Assembly (NCBI GenBank): GCA_029747015.1
Contig: JAKOGI010000446.1
Span: 501,001 to 565,000 of the forward strand
Reading direction: 5' to 3'
DNA: 64,000 nucleotides
Origin: Carnegiea gigantea
Lineage: Eukaryota > Streptophyta > Magnoliopsida > Caryophyllales > Cactaceae
Numbering within the stretch: position 1 is the first letter of the stretch; the number at the start of each line of letters is the position of its first letter. Shown piece by piece: positions 11,376 through 21,382 of the stretch. Position numbers and translations under genes: made by a program. The notes under the pieces were generated by a model. That model made no database searches. It was given only the letters and a program-made list of their open reading frames with translations, and was not told where the DNA came from.

Positions 11376-12520
11376 TGATGGAGACCATCATGACCGCTCC
11401 CGTACCTCCCCTTCTCCGCTCAAGGAAGACCCCAACAATCTCAAAGAGGCTAAGAGTTTGCTCTCCTCTGTAGAAAGGCCGTGACTATGCCGGAGGAATT
11501 CATCCATAGCCCCCTCACGCCATGCCCGGTTTTTGTCACTTGTTTACACCAACATGTAATGGACCCACCTGCTGAAGGTCCTTACATTATTCAAGCCTAG
11601 AAACTTAGCTTTCTTTCAAGACCAACCACGTTCAATTTGGATATCATTTGGTTGGTAAAACCTAACCCACAAGTATATGGTATCCGGGCACAGGGCAGTT
11701 TGGACAGTCTGTACTATTTGGGCCATAACTTTTGATTGGCTGGTCCAAACTTAGCAAACTTACATTCCCTGGAAAATAGACTTCCTGAGCTTTCCAACAA
11801 GCCCAAGAACATCGAATTTGGCCCAGTATTCTGAGAGATATGGCTCCTGGAAGTTGAAGCTGCTGCAAATGTGAAAGCAATTATTGCAATCCATGTGAAC
11901 TTGGGTGTTTACTCTTTATGTCGGCTGCTACCTCCTCCAATTCCGTGTGATTCTTTTTCTAGCAAGCTTGAATGTGTGAGATAAAGGATTCATGCATCCA
12001 TTTAAGCTTCTACACCCTTTTCACACCAAGCATCCAAGAGACACACCTTTTCACTCCTTGGTACATCCACATGAAGAGCTAGCTACAATGTACTTAGGAT
12101 TCTTTGTTTTCTGCACTTTTTTTTTTGTTTTCTTCGTACCTTTTCACAATATAAGGCCTTTAGTATAAATAGGCCATAGCTTGAGGTTGTAAGCATTCAC
12201 TTCCAACTTGAAATACAAGCAATACAAAGCAAGCATTTGAGTGTTCTCTCAATTGTGTTCTAAAGCCTAGTTCTATATCTTGAGTGTGGCAACCTCAAGT
12301 GGTGTTCTAGGTCCCTTCCCTCATCTAGGTGGTGATTAACTTCTGTATCCTAGATTGAGTTAGGGGATTGCCCAAGTTATTTGGCTTGAGTGGCTCCAAT
12401 TGGATTATCTCTAGTCAAATACTTGAACTATCCTTCTCTCATTTCTACTTTGTTCTTCCCCATCAAAAAAAAAACCTAAAACACATCTTTTCTTGGTCAT
12501 TTGTGCTCACCTATACATCA
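11376..12520 (+). repeat. 5' LTR (1145 bp)
   Basis: Runs from TGATGGAGACC to CATACATCA. It contains TATA box GTATAAATA at 12163-12171. Its copy of the pol C-terminal code has a one-base deletion (GCTAAGAG against GCTAAAGAG in the 3' LTR), so only the 3' LTR keeps that frame. Confidence 0.95.
12163..12171 (+). promoter_or_regulatory. LTR TATA box
   Basis: GTATAAATA in the 5' LTR, with an identical box in the 3' LTR near 17888. It is the likely start region for the element's RNA. Confidence 0.6.
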
Positions 12521-12522
12521 TT

Positions 12523-12535
12523 TGGTATCAGAGCC
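12523..12535 (+). other. primer-binding site (initiator tRNA-Met)
   Basis: TGGTATCAGAGCC, two bases after the 5' LTR, complementary to the 3' end of initiator tRNA-Met. Confidence 0.92.
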
Positions 12536-12642
12536 AGGTTGTCAAGTGACCAAGAACTATCCAAAATTCATCCCAAAAGTCAAAGCACAAAAAAAAAAAA
12601 ATACTCAAATCAACAAAACCGAGAAAACGAAGACAGAGCATT

Positions 12643-12752
12643 GGCACGGTGCCCCCGTGCTCCAGGACACGACCGTGCCACGTCTCTTTCTGCCTTCAGT
12701 TTCGTCCAGAATATTGGCACGGTGCCACCGTGCTTACAGGCACGACCGTGCC
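12643..12752 (+). repeat. pair of 37-nt dyad modules in the gag leader (intact element)
   Basis: Modules 12643-12679 and 12716-12752 both begin GGCACGGT and end ACCGTGCC, giving a perfect 8-bp stem around a 21-nt loop. They are 73 nt apart. Length and spacing match the pair in the diverged element at 3731-3839. Confidence 0.8.
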
Positions 12753-12802
12753 TCTCCTCATCCCTGCAAAAACAACCTTCCTTCAATCCTAAACACGGTA
12801 AA

Positions 12803-15800
12803 ATGTCTTCTAGCCGTACCCCAGAGCAAGTTGACGAGTTGGAAGTGCAAGTAAAATTCCTCCGAACCCAAATTGCCCAACTTATGGAAGAGAAAAGGAG
12901 ATGGACTCGAAGCCCTTCTCACTCACGCACTCATGCATACTCGGATGAATCCGAGAGAGAAGAGAAGAGCTATATTGTCAACTCAAGTGATGAAGAAACC
13001 CCTAGAAGAAGAAGGCAAGGGAATGGCCTTGGCGACTTTAGAGTCGACATTCCCGAATTTGAAGGCCAAATGGATCCCGATCATTTCCTTGATTGGCTTC
13101 AAACCGTGGAACGTGTCTTTGAGTATAAAGAGGTGCCGGATGACAAGAAAGTGAAGCTAGTGGCCCTAAAGCTCCGGAAGTACGCTTCCATATGGTGGGC
13201 CAACCTTGTGGCCAAGAGAGCGAGAAATGGTAAAGGAAAGATTAGAACTTGGGCCAAGATGAAAGACAAACTTAAGGCCAAGTTCCTTCCCTCCCATTAC
13301 ATCCAAGACAACTACTTCAAGTTGCATCACCTCAAGCAAGGCTCCAAGAGCGTTGAGGAATACACCCGGGAGTTCGAGCAACTCCTTCTCAAGTGCGATT
13401 TGAGAGAAGATGATGCACAAACCATGGTAAGATACCTAAGTGGTCTTGATGATTCCATTGCCCATGTCATTGAACTACATCCCTACTCCTCCCTAGATGA
13501 CTTGAGTTCTCTTGCCTACAAGGTAGAGCAACAAAAGAAATCTAAGGGAAAAGGCACCCTTTCCAAAACCCCTTGCCGTCCTTACTCCACTCAAAAACCT
13601 CCCTACTTTTCCCCCAAACCACAAAACTCTCCACAAACCAAAAGTGCCCCTCCCACCGCCCCTAACCCTTCCACAAAAGAATCCCCAAAGCCAAAAGACA
13701 AGATTCGCTGTTTCCGTTGTCAAGGCCTTGGGCATATTGCCTCCGAGTGCCCTAACAAACGGATTGTCTCTCTAGCCGAATACCAAGCCACCTTCGCGGA
13801 GCAACATGAAGAAGAAGGAGGAGAAGATTGTGAGTTGGAAAATGTGGAAGAAGTGGAAGAAGGCCCTGATGAAGGAGAGCTACTTGTCATTCGAAGAGCA
13901 TTGAGTGGATTTGCCACTCAAGACAATCTGGAACAGAGAGAGGCTATCTTTCATACAAGGTGCACAGTTGGAGGGAAGGTATGCTCCCTCATCATAGATG
14001 GAGGTAGTTGTGCAAATGTTGCCTCCAAGACTATGGTTGACAAGCTTAAACTTCAAGCCACTCCTCACCCTAAGCCTTACACCATCCAATGGTTGAATCA
14101 AGGCAAAGGTATACAAATCTCTCACCAATGTCTTGTCTCTCTCTCCATTGGAAAACATTACAAGGATGAGGTATGGTGTGATATAGTTCCCATGGATGCT
14201 TGTCACATCCTATTGGGAAGGCCTTGGTTGTTTGATAGAAGTGTCATCCATGATGGTCGGATGAACACTTATTCCTTCCAAAAAGACCAAAAGAAAATCA
14301 CCCTCACCCCTCTTAAACCGACCTCCACTACAAAATCCGAAGACAACCCACACTTGGATGTCTTTCTCACCACCCTTCTCAAATCCCAACATCATGAGTT
14401 TGAGTCTTTCAAAGACTTGATTCTCCTACAAGATGAGCTAGAATCCCCATCTCCTTCACACCCTCTACTCACCCCTCTCCTACAAACCTTCCACCATGTG
14501 TTCCCACAAGAAATTCCCCATGGTCTTCCTCCACCGAGATCCATACAACACAAGATTGACCTTATTCCAGGATCCGTTCTTCCCAATAAGCCGGCCTATC
14601 GAATGACTCCAAAAGAAACCCAAGAAATCCAAAGACAAGTGGATGACCTCTTGTCTAAGGGATTGATTCGAGAAAGCCTAAGCCCATGTGCCGTGCCTGC
14701 CCTCCTTGTACCCAAAAAGGATGGTAGCATGCGAATGTGTGTGGATAGCCGGGCCATCAATAAAATCACTATCAAGTACCGGTATCCTATTCCCCGGTTA
14801 GAAGACCTTCTTGATGAGCTTCATGGTGCCACCATCTTTTCTAAGATTGATCTTAGAAGTGGCTACTATCAAATCCGGATTTTCGAAGGAGATGAATGGA
14901 AAACCGCCTTTAAGACTAAAGGAGGCTTGTATGAATGGCTTGTCATGCCATTTGGGCTAACCAATGCCCCTAGCACTTTTATGAGGCTTATGAACCAAGT
15001 TCTAAAGCCCTTGATTGGTATTTGTGTGGTCATCTATTTTGACGATATCTTGATCTATAGCAAGACCGAAGAAGAGCATGCCCATCATCTTCAACAAGTT
15101 TTGGAGATCTTGTCTCAAGAGCAATTATATGGGAATTTAGAGAAGTGCCATTTCTTCACTTCCCAAGTGATATTTTTGGGCTACATTGTGTCCGCCCAAG
15201 GAATTCAAGTTGATGAGAGTAAGATCAAGGCTATTCAAGAGTGGCCTACTCCTACTTCCTTCACTCAAGTAAGGAGTTTCCATGGCCTAGCATCTTTTTA
15301 CCGGAGGTTTGTTCGTGACTTTAGCACTATTGTGGCTCCCATGACCGAAGTGCTAAAAGGGAAAAATTTTACTTGGAATGAGCAAGCACAACGTGCATTT
15401 GAAGAAATCAAGAAGAGACTCACTTGTGCACCCGTCCTAGCCTTACCCGACTTTTCAAAGATATTCGAAGTAGAGTGTGACGCATCCGGGGTAGGGATTG
15501 GAGCTGTCCTTTCCCAAGAGAAGAAGCCAATAGCCTTCTTTAGTGAAAAACTAAACGAAGCTAAAAAGAAATACTCCACTTACGACAAAGAATTCTATGC
15601 CATCATCCGGGCTTTGGAGTATTGGCGTCACTACCTAGTAGGAGGGGAGTTTATCCTCCATTCCGACCATGAGGCACTCAAATACATACAAGGTCAACAC
15701 AAGCTCAACCCGAGGCATGCCAAGTGGGTAGAATATCTTCAATCATTCCACTTCATCATCCAACACAAGGCGGGAAAACTTAATAAAGGAGCCGATGCAC

Positions 15801-17326
15801 TCTCCCGTAGGTACTTACTTCTTTCTACCTTAAGTACCAAAGTTCTTGGCTTTGAAGTTGTGAAAGAGTTGTATCCAAGTGATGAGGACTTTAAAGAAAT
15901 CTTTGAGAAGTGTTCTAAACACCCTCACGGAGTGTTCCATATGGAGGATGGTTTCTTGTTCAAGGGTTCACGCTTGTGCATTCCCAAGTGTGGATTTCGA
16001 GAACTCCTTATCCAAGAGCTCCATGGAGGAGCCTTAGCCGGCCACTTTGGAATGGAAAAGACATGTGCTATGCTGAAGGAGCACTATTATTGGCCACATA
16101 TGTCTAAAGATGTGGAACACTTTGTAAAAAGATGCTCCATTTGTAAAATGGCCAAGAGTCATGTTCTTCCACAAGGCTTGTACTCCCCTCTTCCTATTCC
16201 TCAAGCTCCATGGGAGGATATAAGTCTTGACTTCATCACGGGTTTACCAAGAACCCAAAAGAATAAAGACTCTATCATGGTGGTGGTAGACCGCTTCTCA
16301 AAAATGGCACATTTTGTTCCTTGCCATACCACCAATGATGCCTCGCTTGTAGCCAAGTTATACTTCAAGGAAATTGTTAGGCTACATGGAGTACCCAAGA
16401 GCATGGTGTCCGACCGAGACAGCAAGTTTCTTAGCCATTTTTGGCTAACATTGTGGCGTAAGATGGGCACCCAACTCAAATTCAGCACTTCATGTCACCC
16501 ACAAACTGACGGCCAAACGGAAGTCACCAATAGGACTTTGGGCACCTTGCTTAGAGTCCTTGTGAAGAAGAATATCAAGAGTTGGGATGATATGTTACCT
16601 CATGCCGAGTTTGCCTTCAATAGAGCTCCAAGTAAAGCAACTCATCTCTCTCCCTTCCAAGTCGTGTATGGCCACAATCCAAAGAGCCCTCTTGATCTTA
16701 TCCCTATTCCAACTCCCACCAAGTTTAGTTGGGAAGCCGAGAAAAGGGCCAAAGAAATCCAAGACCTACATGTCCAAGTTCGTGATAGCATTGCCAAGGC
16801 CAATGAGAGGGCCATGCACCATGCCAACAAGCACAAAAGAGAGATTCATTTTCAACCTGGAGATTTGGTGTGGATCCATTTGAGGAAGGAACGATTTCCT
16901 TCCAAGCGAAAATCCAAGTTGATGCCTAGGTCGGATGGGCCATTCGAAATCATTGAGAAGGTCGGCCCTAATGCATATAAAGTAGACCTTCCCGGAGATT
17001 ATGGAGTCTCGGCAACATTTAACGTCTCCGATCTTAGTCCCTACTTTGAAGATGAAACTCTTCCAAGTTTGAGGACAAACTCTCACCTATCCGGGGAGAG
17101 TGATGGAGACCATCATGACCGCTCCCGTACCTCCCCTTCTCCGCTCAAGGAAGACCCCAACAATCTCAAAGAGGCTAAAGAGTTTGCTCTCCTCTGTAGA
17201 AAGGCCGTGACTATGCCGGAGGAATTCATCCATAGCCCCCTCACGCCATGCCCGGTTTTTGTCACTTGTTTACACCAACATGTAATGGACCCACCTGCTG
17301 AAGGTCCTTACATTATTCAAGCCTAG
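12803..17326 (+). CDS. gag-pol polyprotein of the gypsy element, 1507 aa, intact
   Basis: One open frame from ATG 12803 encodes the whole replication machinery. Domains (residues from this ATG): RetroGag about 78-250; CCHC zinc knuckle with C303, C306, H311, C316; aspartic protease with D399 in a D-G-G-S setting; RT with Y-F-D-D at 745-748; RNase H with D893 in C-D-A-S; integrase HHCC about 1070-1120 and catalytic D1143, D1204, E1240, the last pair with 35 residues between. A late F-N-V-S-D-L-S-P-Y motif replaces a chromodomain. About 75 C-terminal residues are encoded in the 3' LTR. The frame stays open upstream to 12368, but without an ATG; the ATG at 12803 aligns with that of the decayed copy (3689). 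No stop or frameshift was seen, so it is potentially autonomous. Confidence 0.95.
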   Translation: MSSSRTPEQVDELEVQVKFLRTQIAQLMEEKRRWTRSPSHSRTHAYSDESEREEKSYIVNSSDEETPRRRRQGNGLGDFRVDIPEFEGQMDPDHFLDWLQTVERVFEYKEVPDDKKVKLVALKLRKYASIWWANLVAKRARNGKGKIRTWAKMKDKLKAKFLPSHYIQDNYFKLHHLKQGSKSVEEYTREFEQLLLKCDLREDDAQTMVRYLSGLDDSIAHVIELHPYSSLDDLSSLAYKVEQQKKSKGKGTLSKTPCRPYSTQKPPYFSPKPQNSPQTKSAPPTAPNPSTKESPKPKDKIRCFRCQGLGHIASECPNKRIVSLAEYQATFAEQHEEEGGEDCELENVEEVEEGPDEGELLVIRRALSGFATQDNLEQREAIFHTRCTVGGKVCSLIIDGGSCANVASKTMVDKLKLQATPHPKPYTIQWLNQGKGIQISHQCLVSLSIGKHYKDEVWCDIVPMDACHILLGRPWLFDRSVIHDGRMNTYSFQKDQKKITLTPLKPTSTTKSEDNPHLDVFLTTLLKSQHHEFESFKDLILLQDELESPSPSHPLLTPLLQTFHHVFPQEIPHGLPPPRSIQHKIDLIPGSVLPNKPAYRMTPKETQEIQRQVDDLLSKGLIRESLSPCAVPALLVPKKDGSMRMCVDSRAINKITIKYRYPIPRLEDLLDELHGATIFSKIDLRSGYYQIRIFEGDEWKTAFKTKGGLYEWLVMPFGLTNAPSTFMRLMNQVLKPLIGICVVIYFDDILIYSKTEEEHAHHLQQVLEILSQEQLYGNLEKCHFFTSQVIFLGYIVSAQGIQVDESKIKAIQEWPTPTSFTQVRSFHGLASFYRRFVRDFSTIVAPMTEVLKGKNFTWNEQAQRAFEEIKKRLTCAPVLALPDFSKIFEVECDASGVGIGAVLSQEKKPIAFFSEKLNEAKKKYSTYDKEFYAIIRALEYWRHYLVGGEFILHSDHEALKYIQGQHKLNPRHAKWVEYLQSFHFIIQHKAGKLNKGADALSRRYLLLSTLSTKVLGFEVVKELYPSDEDFKEIFEKCSKHPHGVFHMEDGFLFKGSRLCIPKCGFRELLIQELHGGALAGHFGMEKTCAMLKEHYYWPHMSKDVEHFVKRCSICKMAKSHVLPQGLYSPLPIPQAPWEDISLDFITGLPRTQKNKDSIMVVVDRFSKMAHFVPCHTTNDASLVAKLYFKEIVRLHGVPKSMVSDRDSKFLSHFWLTLWRKMGTQLKFSTSCHPQTDGQTEVTNRTLGTLLRVLVKKNIKSWDDMLPHAEFAFNRAPSKATHLSPFQVVYGHNPKSPLDLIPIPTPTKFSWEAEKRAKEIQDLHVQVRDSIAKANERAMHHANKHKREIHFQPGDLVWIHLRKERFPSKRKSKLMPRSDGPFEIIEKVGPNAYKVDLPGDYGVSATFNVSDLSPYFEDETLPSLRTNSHLSGESDGDHHDRSRTSPSPLKEDPNNLKEAKEFALLCRKAVTMPEEFIHSPLTPCPVFVTCLHQHVMDPPAEGPYIIQA
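17093..17100 (+). other. polypurine tract
   Basis: GGGGAGAG directly before the 3' LTR TGATGG, the expected plus-strand primer site. It is short and lies inside the coding frame. Confidence 0.7.
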
Positions 17327-18245
17327 AAACTTAGCTTTCTTTCAAGACCAACCACGTTCAATTTGGATATCATTTGGTTGGTAAAACCTAACCCACAAGT
17401 ATATGGTATCCGGGCACAGGGCAGTTTGGACAGTCTGTACTATTTGGGCCATAACTTTTGATTGGCTGGTCCAAACTTAGCAAACTTACATTCCCTGGAA
17501 AATAGACTTCCTGAGCTTTCCAACAAGCCCAAGAACATCGAATTTGGCCCAGTATTCTGAGAGATATGGCTCCTGGAAGTTGAGGCTGCTGCAAATGTGA
17601 AAGCAATTATTGCAATCCATGTGAACTTGGGTGTTTACTCTTTATGTCGGCTGCTACCTCCTCCAATTCCGTGTGATTCTTTTTCTAGCAAGCTTGAATG
17701 TGTGAGATAAAGGATTCATGCATCCATTTAAGCTTCTACACCCTTTTCACACCAAGCATCCAAGAGACACACCTTTTCACTCCTTGGTACATCCACATGA
17801 AGAGCTAGCTACAATGTACTTAGGATTCTTTGTTTTCTGCACTTTTTTTTTGTTTTCTTCGTACCTTTTCACAATATAAGGCCTTTAGTATAAATAGGCC
17901 ATAGCTTGAGGTTGTAAGCATTCACTTCCAACTTGAAATACAAATCATACAAAGCAAGCATTTGAGTGTTCTCTCAATTGTGTTCTAAAGCCTAGTTCTA
18001 TATCTTGAGTGTGGCAACCTCAAGTGGTGTTCTAGGTCCCTTCCCTCAACTAGGTGGTGATTAACTTCTGTATCCTAGATTGAGTTAAGGGATTGCCCAA
18101 GTTATTTGGCTTGAGTGGCTCCAATTGGATTATCTCTAGTCAAATACTTGAACTATCCTTCTCTCATTTCTACTTTGTTCTTCCCCATCAAAAAAAAAAC
18201 CCTAAACACATCTTTTCTTGGTCATTTGTGCTCACTTATACATCA
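17101..18245 (+). repeat. 3' LTR (1145 bp)
   Basis: Same boundaries as the 5' LTR. Visible differences include GTTGAGGC for GTTGAAGC, CAAATCATAC for CAAGCAATAC, and one T fewer in a T-run. The first 226 bp encode the end of pol. Confidence 0.95.
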
Positions 18246-18250
18246 AAGGG
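18246..18250. repeat. target-site duplication, right copy (AAGGG)
   Basis: Identical to 11371-11375. Confidence 0.93.
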
Positions 18251-20999
18251 TTATTAGTATTTCAATGAAAGATTTAAATTTTAAAAGCCCAAAGATTTCA
18301 TCTTTGTCGGCGCATTAGATAGACAGGTCACTTCTTTTTCGATCTGTATTTATTTAGTTTCAAACATTATGTCATACTTGATTCGATAAATAAGTCTAAT
18401 AGTTTTTTCTTATAAATTAAAAGAATATGTACGTTGAAATACAAATTTAAATAGATCATTTCAAAGTTCAAATTAGATTTTAATTCAAACCTTTCAATTT
18501 GAACTTTCAAATCTCCAAGAAATTATTGTCAAGAGTCCCAAAAATAATTGGGTTAAAAGCAGCCAATCGCCTCGCATTTAAGTCTTTTGTCATTTGTAAA
18601 ACTAAGAGTGGGATTTGCTGTTTTTCAAGAGATTAAGTTGAGGTGCATGCATGGATGCATGTACAACTTTCTTGGTCACGACTTGTTTACCACTACGGGC
18701 TAGGGACCAAATTTTATCCCCACCTCCTGAAAGTGATAAATCCAAAAGACTTCTTGTGAGATTACTATCATCGAATTTGCCCAGGCAATGAAAGAAAGGT
18801 ATGTTAACAGTTAGTGGTATATAGTGTTTAAAAATTATCTCAATCAAACGTTTAATATGATGTTTGAAGAATTAAGAATATGTTTATACTTTAACACTCT
18901 TCCTGACGCGAATATCCCTTAGGCTTAAAGTGCGGATGTTGCAAAGATTCCCTCTCTCGTATGCAATAATTCAATATGACGAGTGCTGAGATTCAAACTC
19001 GATATCTCTCGCTCAAAAAGCCTTTGATTTAATGTTCAAGAACTATTTTAACCAAAAGTTTAAGTTGATGGTTGAAAAATCAGAAATAGATTTATACTAT
19101 AATATATAGCAATAGATTATAGATTTCTCACCACTCTATTAATGAATATGATGAACTCTAGGATACTAATACTATGTGTTTGTGTTGTTGAATCTAATCC
19201 TTACAATATTTATCACTGTAAACACAAATTTCGAGTCTAAATAAATTAAGATAAGAAATATAGACAAATTAATTTGTATTAATTTCAGAATATATGAGTA
19301 CAATCTCTGTGTATTTGTTACAAGTAAACAAATAAAAAGTCCTCTGATTTGTTCTCCAATTTGTACTTGAAGGAGGGTCGGTTGACTTGAATCCCGATCA
19401 AGTTAGTTGATTTGACTTCCTTTGAATGAATTTCAATGGATTTGATCTTGAGAGAGGGCCTAAGAGGCTTGATCTCAATCAAGACGAACTTTATTTGATC
19501 TTCGATGATAGACGGCACGTGCTTTGATTGTACTTGTTGTCTTCCTTCAGAGAAATTAGCCCCTTAAGTCTTCAGAACGCCTTCAGAGTGAATGAATCTT
19601 CGACCCCCTAAGTAGGACGGAGTAGTGCTCTATTTATAGGGAAAGAATTCTCCTCCTCTTACTAGAGTTTGCGACTTATTCGCCTTCTTGGACCATTGAT
19701 TGGGCCTTCGACTTGTTAGTCCATTTGACTAACGATTCAATAGTCAATTTGACTACTGATTGGGTAGTCGTTTGGGTCATGACTTAATAGTCAATTCTAC
19801 CCAATTTATTAAAATAAATTAAATTAATTAAATGGATTGATCCAAGTAATCAATTTACATTTATTTTTATAACATGATATTTATTATTAAATTTTCTGTG
19901 CCTACACTCACATCAAAAGCTTGTTCAGGCTGGTAAAGTCATTCCATCATTCAAAAAATTCTTCTATTTCATTTTTTTTTTTTGGCCATTGAGGATACAA
20001 CGACAAATTGACAATACTATCTAATATAGATCCCTCTTTTACAGATCAAAGTCTTTTTCCCCCCTAAGCGTACTATCAGCCAAAAAAAAAAAAGGCAAAT
20101 GCAAATTTCACAAAGCTAGCTATATACTTGTGCTTTCTTCATCAAAATGCTCCTAAAATAGAAATGAATAAGTGACTATTTTGTTTATTCTATATCATGT
20201 TTGTATGCTTCAATTTGTAATCGATCAGTTACGTACAAATAAAATACTCATAACAAGATCGAGGAAACTTCTCAATTTTTAAAGACGCATTTCATCATGT
20301 TTTAATTAGTTGTAAGATTAGAAACGCTTTGCATAAGCAAACAATTGAGAATTGTACTAAACTAAAGTTAATCAATACTCTTGAACTGTGATTAGAAAAT
20401 TAATTAACTACCGATATTAAAAACTCCAAAAGCAACCCAAAATATATGCTAGATTATGCAAGCGAAGTAGCATCTTTCCTCGATCAAATCATATCTTTAT
20501 AATCCAACATTTGTTAGTTAATAATAATTTAATGGATTCTGAAAATCTGAGCTTTTTGTTTCTGTTGCTGTGCTAATTAATTAAAGTAAGAAACAGACAA
20601 ACAGGGGTATCATATCAATCTTTATAGTTAGATATGCTTCATGTTTAATGAATTAGTGGAATTTCCCATCTCCCTAATTTGGCCTATTAATTAGGCTAAT
20701 CTATTCTTTCATATTCTTTTTGGTGTAAAGAGAGTCTTAAAGATCATTCTAAATAAAATTTAAACTCAAATTTCTGTTAATTATATATACAAAATTTATC
20801 AATTGAATTAATTAATACTCAGTACTTACATTTGACTAAGCTAATTCAAAGGTTTGGAGTAGTTCATTTGACATTTCTTTACGTTAAGGTTTTGCCAATT
20901 AAAACTAGATCAGTGTTGCTGAATAATTGAACAAAATAAAGTTTTTAGTATTCATTCTCTCAGCAGTAGTGGCATATGCATGAAAATATTAGCAAATTG
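18251..20999. other. intergenic, with duplicated block and solo LTR
   Basis: No gene seen. 18640-18830 shares ordered short matches with 24230-24440 (CCACTAC-GGCTA, CCCACCTC-TGAAAG-GAT). 19217-19906 is a probable solo LTR. The rest is AT-rich and unassigned. Confidence 0.5.
19217..19906 (-). mobile_element. probable solo LTR (690 bp)
   Basis: The ends form TGTAAACAC ... GTGCCTACA, a TG...CA structure with short inverted ends. The flanking pentamers ATCAC and CTCAC match at four of five bases. The minus strand carries CCTATAAATAGAGCAC (near 19640), so transcription would run leftward. There is no PBS, no coding region and no second LTR nearby, consistent with recombination between two LTRs. 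Superfamily not determined. Confidence 0.6.
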
Positions 21000-21030
21000 A
21001 GGGGCTATTAGGTAAGGCTGGTGCTATACA
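21000..21030 (+). promoter_or_regulatory. core promoter of mini-gene 2
   Basis: AGGGGCTATTAGGTAAGG (21000-21017) followed by a weakened TATA (CTATACA, 21024-21030). It aligns with the promoters of copies 1 and 3. Confidence 0.55.
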
Positions 21031-21187
21031 GTCCCCGCCAGCAAGCGCATTAATTCAAAACGCTCGCTTACTGACACTTCTCTCATTCTCTCTCCTCCGC
21101 TGCTTCGCATTTTTCTTACAAAATCAAAGCGAAACTCCGAGAAGAAATCAAAGATCTAAACAAATCAAATCAAACAGAATTAATCAG

Positions 21188-21382
21188 ATGGCTGGAGGAG
21201 GGAGAAGGAGCATGATGAACGGAGGAGATGCGCCTCAGAGAATCAATTCGTCAAATACCTCTCCTGGCCGTCCGGTCCCGACGAGAGGACAAGTGAAGGG
21301 TCGGATTGTAAAGGGCTTGGCTCACTCTGTTGCTTCCTTCATCTCTCACTCTCTCTCCTCCGCTTCACACCGTGCTTCCTGA
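21188..21382 (+). CDS. mini-gene 2: 64-aa basic protein, paralog of mini-gene 1
   Basis: Starts M-A-G-G-G-R-R-S-M-M-N-G-G, close to copy 1, and shares the S-P-G-R-P-x-P core and the R-G-Q-V-K-G-R-I-V-K-G-L stretch, followed by an A-H-S-V-A-S-F tail. Differences between copies fall mainly in the Ser/Thr-rich linker and the C-terminus; the core is preserved. This pattern suggests purifying selection, but I could not compute dN/dS. Same compact single-exon layout with a 5' leader rich in AAATCAAA. Function unrecognised. Confidence 0.72.
   Translation: MAGGGRRSMMNGGDAPQRINSSNTSPGRPVPTRGQVKGRIVKGLAHSVASFISHSLSSASHRAS

Larger units (their letters stand above)
11376..18245 (+). mobile_element. complete Ty3/gypsy retrotransposon, probably CRM-type chromovirus, young and intact
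   Basis: 6870 bp flanked by AAGGG duplications. Order: 5' LTR (11376-12520), PBS, leader with two 37-nt dyads, a single gag-pol frame (12803-17326), purine tract, 3' LTR (17101-18245). Both LTRs are 1145 bp and differ at about ten positions by eye. With a commonly used plant LTR rate of about 1.3e-8 per site per year this implies insertion within roughly the last half million years. Pol order is PR-RT-RH-IN, so it is gypsy, not copia. There is no chromodomain, and the polyprotein continues 75 residues into the 3' LTR, a trait I associate with the CRM clade; that assignment is inference. Confidence 0.95.

Noticed and set aside
12368..12802. In-frame extension of gag upstream of ATG 12803 into the 5' LTR
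   Set aside because: The extension begins at TTG, crosses the PBS, and the decayed sister copy begins at an ATG aligned with 12803.
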